Part shown: positions 4,837 through 6,173 of the stretch, piece by piece | Layout: each line of letters begins with the position of its first letter | How positions within the stretch are numbered: position 1 is the first letter of the stretch | Source of the DNA: Methanoregulaceae archaeon | Lineage (GTDB): Archaea; Halobacteriota; Methanomicrobia; Methanomicrobiales; Methanospirillaceae | Assembly (NCBI GenBank): GCA_013331415.1 | Contig: DUGL01000195.1 | Span: forward strand, 1-6,173 | Length of the DNA: 6,173 bases | Direction: 5' to 3' | Position numbers and translations under genes: made by a program | Notes under the pieces: model-generated | What the model saw: the letters and a program-made list of their open reading frames with translations, nothing else | Told to the model about the DNA's origin: nothing | Database searches by the model: none

Positions 4837-6072
4837 TCAGGGGCAGGCGCGGCCGTACCGGTTGATGAGACGGATGAGGTCGGCAAACCCCTCGAGCTCC
4901 ATCAGGAGCACACCCTCCCGCTTCATCCCCATGCTGGTCTCGGCATCAGCGGTGAGCATCTCCGGGCCCCGCATCACCGTCCGCTCTTTTCCGTCCGCAG
5001 AAAGGATGCGTTCTGCATCGTTGTCATGGACGAATGCCCGTCCCGGGATGATCACGAGGTCGTCCAGTTCCCCGAGGTCGAGTCCCCGGAGGTCATCTGC
5101 CGTGATGAGGCAGGCGATCTCTTTCTCCGTCCCGATGACCCTGACACCGTCTCCCCGTGCATCCAGGATTGCCCGGATTGCCGGGGCAGCAATGCTCCCG
5201 GTGATCACGGTTGCACTGCGCTGGATCAGGGGCAGCTTGTCGAGCAGGTCCGGTTCGTTCCGGATTGCAAACGGGGATCCAATGCCCGGGTCCCAGAGCG
5301 GGGTGCCCGAGATCTTCATCGAGAACCGGCCGGCAAGATCGGTTACCATGTCGGCAAACTCCTGCGGGGTCTGGACCCGCTGTCCTTTGATCACCGGGGC
5401 ATTCCCAAGGATCAGGCCCTGGTCGAGCCGGTTGGCAAACCGCATCAGGATCAGCCCCTTCGCCCCGCGTTCCTCCAGCCACCGGCAGGTCTCCTCTAAT
5501 ACCTTCCCGTCGTTTACCCCGGGCAGGACGACTGCCGCACCGTACACGTCAATCTCCCCGCAGAGACGATCGAGGATTTTTAGTGAAACCTCCGGGGTCG
5601 GGTCGTGCATGTACCGCTTCCGCTTCCGCGGGTCGACCGAAAACACGGTGAACGAGAGCTCGGAGAGGCCGTGGTCGATGAGGAAATCAGCGATAGCGGG
5701 ATCGTCGAACCCTTTTCCGCTGGTGTACCCGATGTGGAGCGGTGCCTCCATGCCGGAGAGGAGCTCGATTAAGTCCACGAACTCCGGGTAGCAGCTCGGG
5801 TCGCCCCCGCCGCTGATGGTGACCCGGTCGAGGTCCCCGGTCATCATCTGGAGCGCTGCAAGGGTATCATCCCCTACCTCGCGGAGGGTCTTCCATCCCT
5901 GGTAGTACTCCCGGACACTCCGGCTGCAGTAATCGCAGCCCACGCGGTACGGGGGGCAGTGGCGGCACCCGAAGGGCTGGGTCTCCTTGACGTGCCGAAA
6001 GTAGCAGTACTCACAGAACCCCCTGCAGTTGACACCGGGTTTTCCCCCGATATCAACGGTCAGCTGCGCCAT
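4837..6072 (-). CDS. mmp10: Mmp10: cobalamin-dependent radical SAM methyltransferase for an arginine of methyl-coenzyme M reductase
   Basis: Mmp10 (methanogenesis marker protein 10) C-methylates a conserved arginine in McrA, the catalytic subunit of methyl-coenzyme M reductase, using SAM and methylcobalamin. The 411-residue protein has the family's N-terminus DIGGKPGVNCRGFCEYCYF. C16, C20 and C23 (CX3CX2C) bind the radical SAM [4Fe-4S] cluster. Four more cysteines follow, C36, C39, C46 and C49 (CX2CX6CX2C), likely a second metal site. SGGGDPS at 87-93 is the SAM-binding GGE-like motif. Y116 in IGYTSGKG matches the tyrosine reported to ligate the cluster in Methanosarcina Mmp10 (Tyr115, from memory). 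The C-terminal part (about 280-411) should form the cobalamin-binding portion. The start at 6072 gives the family N-terminus; no Shine-Dalgarno precedes it. No mcr gene is in view. The Mmp10 assignment comes from the cysteine pattern and motif wording, not from a search. Confidence 0.9.
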   Translation of the reverse strand: MAQLTVDIGGKPGVNCRGFCEYCYFRHVKETQPFGCRHCPPYRVGCDYCSRSVREYYQGWKTLREVGDDTLAALQMMTGDLDRVTISGGGDPSCYPEFVDLIELLSGMEAPLHIGYTSGKGFDDPAIADFLIDHGLSELSFTVFSVDPRKRKRYMHDPTPEVSLKILDRLCGEIDVYGAAVVLPGVNDGKVLEETCRWLEERGAKGLILMRFANRLDQGLILGNAPVIKGQRVQTPQEFADMVTDLAGRFSMKISGTPLWDPGIGSPFAIRNEPDLLDKLPLIQRSATVITGSIAAPAIRAILDARGDGVRVIGTEKEIACLITADDLRGLDLGELDDLVIIPGRAFVHDNDAERILSADGKERTVMRGPEMLTADAETSMGMKREGVLLMELEGFADLIRLINRYGRACP

Positions 6073-6099
6073 CTCTCTGAAAATATCCGTCTTCCTGCT

Positions 6100-6107
6100 C
6101 TATTAAG
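6100..6107 (-). promoter_or_regulatory. TATA-like element upstream of mmp10
   Basis: CTTAATAG on the minus strand (context GCCTTAATAGAGC) is centred about 31 nt before the mmp10 ATG at 6072. A start about 25 nt downstream would give a leader of only a few nucleotides, which suits the lack of a Shine-Dalgarno sequence. A second AT-rich spot (GATATTTTC, about 6080-6088) is too close to the ATG to serve as TATA. Confidence 0.35.
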
Positions 6108-6173
6108 GCATGTATCGGTGACTGCGGGGGCAGAGGATGCTAAAGGGAAATGGCAGCGTTCTGTCCGGGTACC
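6108..6173 (-). other. Window edge upstream of mmp10, no supported gene
   Basis: This 66-bp stretch holds no start codon with a ribosome site and no hairpin I can defend. On the minus strand one frame enters from the edge and ends in TAG at about 6140-6142 after ten codons (VPGQNAAISL). It could be the last codons of an upstream gene, but that is too short to judge. Confidence 0.2.

Noticed and set aside
1..6173. CRISPR arrays, insertion sequences, long repeats or attachment sites
   Set aside because: No spaced direct repeats, terminal inverted repeats or transposase/integrase motifs were seen. The window is filled by core genes in one orientation.

Overview
The window reads as a chromosomal segment of a methanogenic archaeon, most likely from the order Methanomicrobiales (inference from protein similarity and the GC-rich, GC3-rich coding style; species not identified). 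Three genes set the lineage: a cobalamin-dependent radical SAM enzyme of the methanogenesis-marker-10 type (Mmp10), which modifies methyl-coenzyme M reductase; a seryl-tRNA synthetase of the rare methanogen-type (type 2) class; and an archaeal-type phosphoglycerate mutase (ApgM). Every supported gene lies on the minus strand, so genes are transcribed from high to low coordinates.

In transcription order: mmp10 (6072-4837) comes first, with a TATA-like element about 31 bp upstream and no Shine-Dalgarno sequence. A 185-bp non-coding gap follows, holding a TATA-like element, two strong hairpins and a hairpin plus T-tract. It forms the leader of rps15 or a small separate RNA. Then a tightly packed translation and nucleic-acid operon runs rps15 (4651-4193), a RecJ-like DHH nuclease (4186-2969), the KEOPS subunit pcc1 (2972-2748), serS (2769-1240) and rps3ae (1230-637). 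The links are 6-nt, 4-nt overlap, 22-nt overlap and 9-nt spacings, so translational coupling is likely. After rps3ae there is a pyrimidine-rich putative terminator and a probable new promoter, then apgM (527 to beyond position 1), cut by the window edge.

The operon joins two small-subunit ribosomal proteins (uS15, eS1), the charging of tRNA-Ser, and the Pcc1 subunit of the complex that makes t6A37 on ANN-decoding tRNAs, which include one tRNA-Ser. It reads as a growth-linked translation operon with a DHH-family nuclease inside it. mmp10 and apgM flank it as separate units serving methanogenesis and central carbon metabolism.

No mobile elements, CRISPR arrays, tRNA or rRNA genes were seen. 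The core genes are all recognisable, and I found no convincing undescribed protein system. The least explained stretch is the structured region in front of rps15.
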